From Campylobacteraceae bacterium UBA1877 (GTDB lineage: Bacteria; Campylobacterota; Campylobacteria; Campylobacterales; Campylobacteraceae), in the NCBI GenBank assembly GCA_002352945.1, contig DDHL01000038.1, forward strand, positions 32,007-37,597: a stretch of DNA of 5,591 bases. Direction: 5' to 3'. Below the pieces are notes generated by a model. It saw only the letters and a program-made list of their open reading frames with translations, did not search any database and was not told the DNA's origin. The translations under genes and the position numbers were made by a program. Positions 5,188 through 5,591 of this stretch are shown piece after piece (position 1 is the first letter of the stretch; every line of letters begins with the position of its first letter).

Positions 5188-5591
5188 ATGTATGTAGCCC
5201 CAAGTATTTTATCGGCCGATTTTGGTCGTTTAAATGAGGAGATTGTTGCAATTTGTGAAGCTGGTTGCGACTTGGTGCATGTAGATGTGATGGATGGCCA
5301 TTTTGTTCCAAATTTAACCATCGGGCCAGTGGTTGTTTCAGCCGTTGCTAAAGCTGCCACAAAACCTTTAGATATTCATCTTATGGTACAAAACAATCCA
5401 TTTTTTGTTGATCTTTTTGCCCCTTTAAAACCTAAATTTATCTCTTTTCACATAGAAGAAGAGAAGCATCCTCATAGACTTATTCAAACTATTAGAAGCT
5501 ATGGAATTAGCCCTGCTATTACTCTAAACCCCCACACTCCATCAGAAGCGATAGAGTTTTTGCTAGATGATATTGATATGGTTCTTTTAAT
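5188..5591 (+). CDS. rpe: Ribulose-phosphate 3-epimerase, C-terminal part cut by window edge
   Basis: The first 134 codons of Rpe, which interconverts ribulose 5-phosphate and xylulose 5-phosphate in the pentose phosphate (and, where present, Calvin) pathway, in the cytosol. The TIM-barrel motifs are clear: APSILSADF (4-12), HVDVMDGHFVPN (31-42, with metal ligands His31 and Asp33), DIHLMV (62-67, metal ligand His64), SFHIE (86-90) and LNPHTPSE (113-120). The second catalytic Asp and the phosphate-binding loops lie past the right edge. The ATG at 5188 has AAGGA 6 nt upstream and is 8 nt after the CheX-fusion stop, so rpe should be cotranscribed with the signalling pair; no promoter is seen in the gap. 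Full-length Rpe is about 210-225 residues, so roughly 60% is shown. Confidence 0.97.
   Translation, partial: MYVAPSILSADFGRLNEEIVAICEAGCDLVHVDVMDGHFVPNLTIGPVVVSAVAKAATKPLDIHLMVQNNPFFVDLFAPLKPKFISFHIEEEKHPHRLIQTIRSYGISPAITLNPHTPSEAIEFLLDDIDMVLL

Overview
The window looks like chromosome of a Campylobacterota (epsilonproteobacterial) organism, most likely near Sulfurospirillum or Campylobacter. The reasons are the AT-rich coding sequence, a 62-residue L28, a two-TM/RCK potassium channel of the Helicobacter KchA kind, and the order rpe / rpmB / DUF465, which I recall from Campylobacter jejuni. The genus call rests on memory and is not certain. I saw no transposase, tRNA, rRNA or CRISPR array.

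Layout. A divergent intergenic region (about 2752-3003) splits the window into two transcription units. Leftward (minus strand): rpmB (L28), then a two-TM K+ channel with an RCK domain, then argJ (ornithine acetyltransferase), then the start of a small DUF465/YdcH-family protein cut by the left edge. The first three sit close together: a 24-nt gap holding a small hairpin, then an 8-nt overlap. The DUF465 gene has its own TATAAT box. Rightward (plus strand): an HDOD-like protein, a 463-residue STAS-like / pseudo-receiver / STAS-like / CheX protein overlapping it by 17 nt, and, 8 nt further on, rpe (ribulose-phosphate 3-epimerase), cut by the right edge.

How the genes relate. The outer genes are housekeeping: translation, arginine synthesis and the pentose phosphate or Calvin cycle. 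Two points deserve attention. First, the channel gene has a strong internal Shine-Dalgarno and ATG exactly at the membrane/RCK boundary. It probably makes both a full channel subunit and a free RCK subunit, as reported for MthK and for Helicobacter KchA. Second, the HDOD-like and CheX-fusion genes look like a translationally coupled signalling pair. The HDOD protein lacks the HD residues and the STAS and receiver-like segments lack the usual phospho-acceptors, but the CheX domain keeps the ExxN phosphatase signature. This pair is the best candidate for an undescribed system here.

The intergenic region carries a near-consensus sigma-70 promoter for rpmB (TTTACA, 17 bp, TATAAT, extended -10). 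Its -35 lies inside a perfect 14-bp palindrome that could be an operator. A weaker extended -10 lies just upstream of the HDOD gene.
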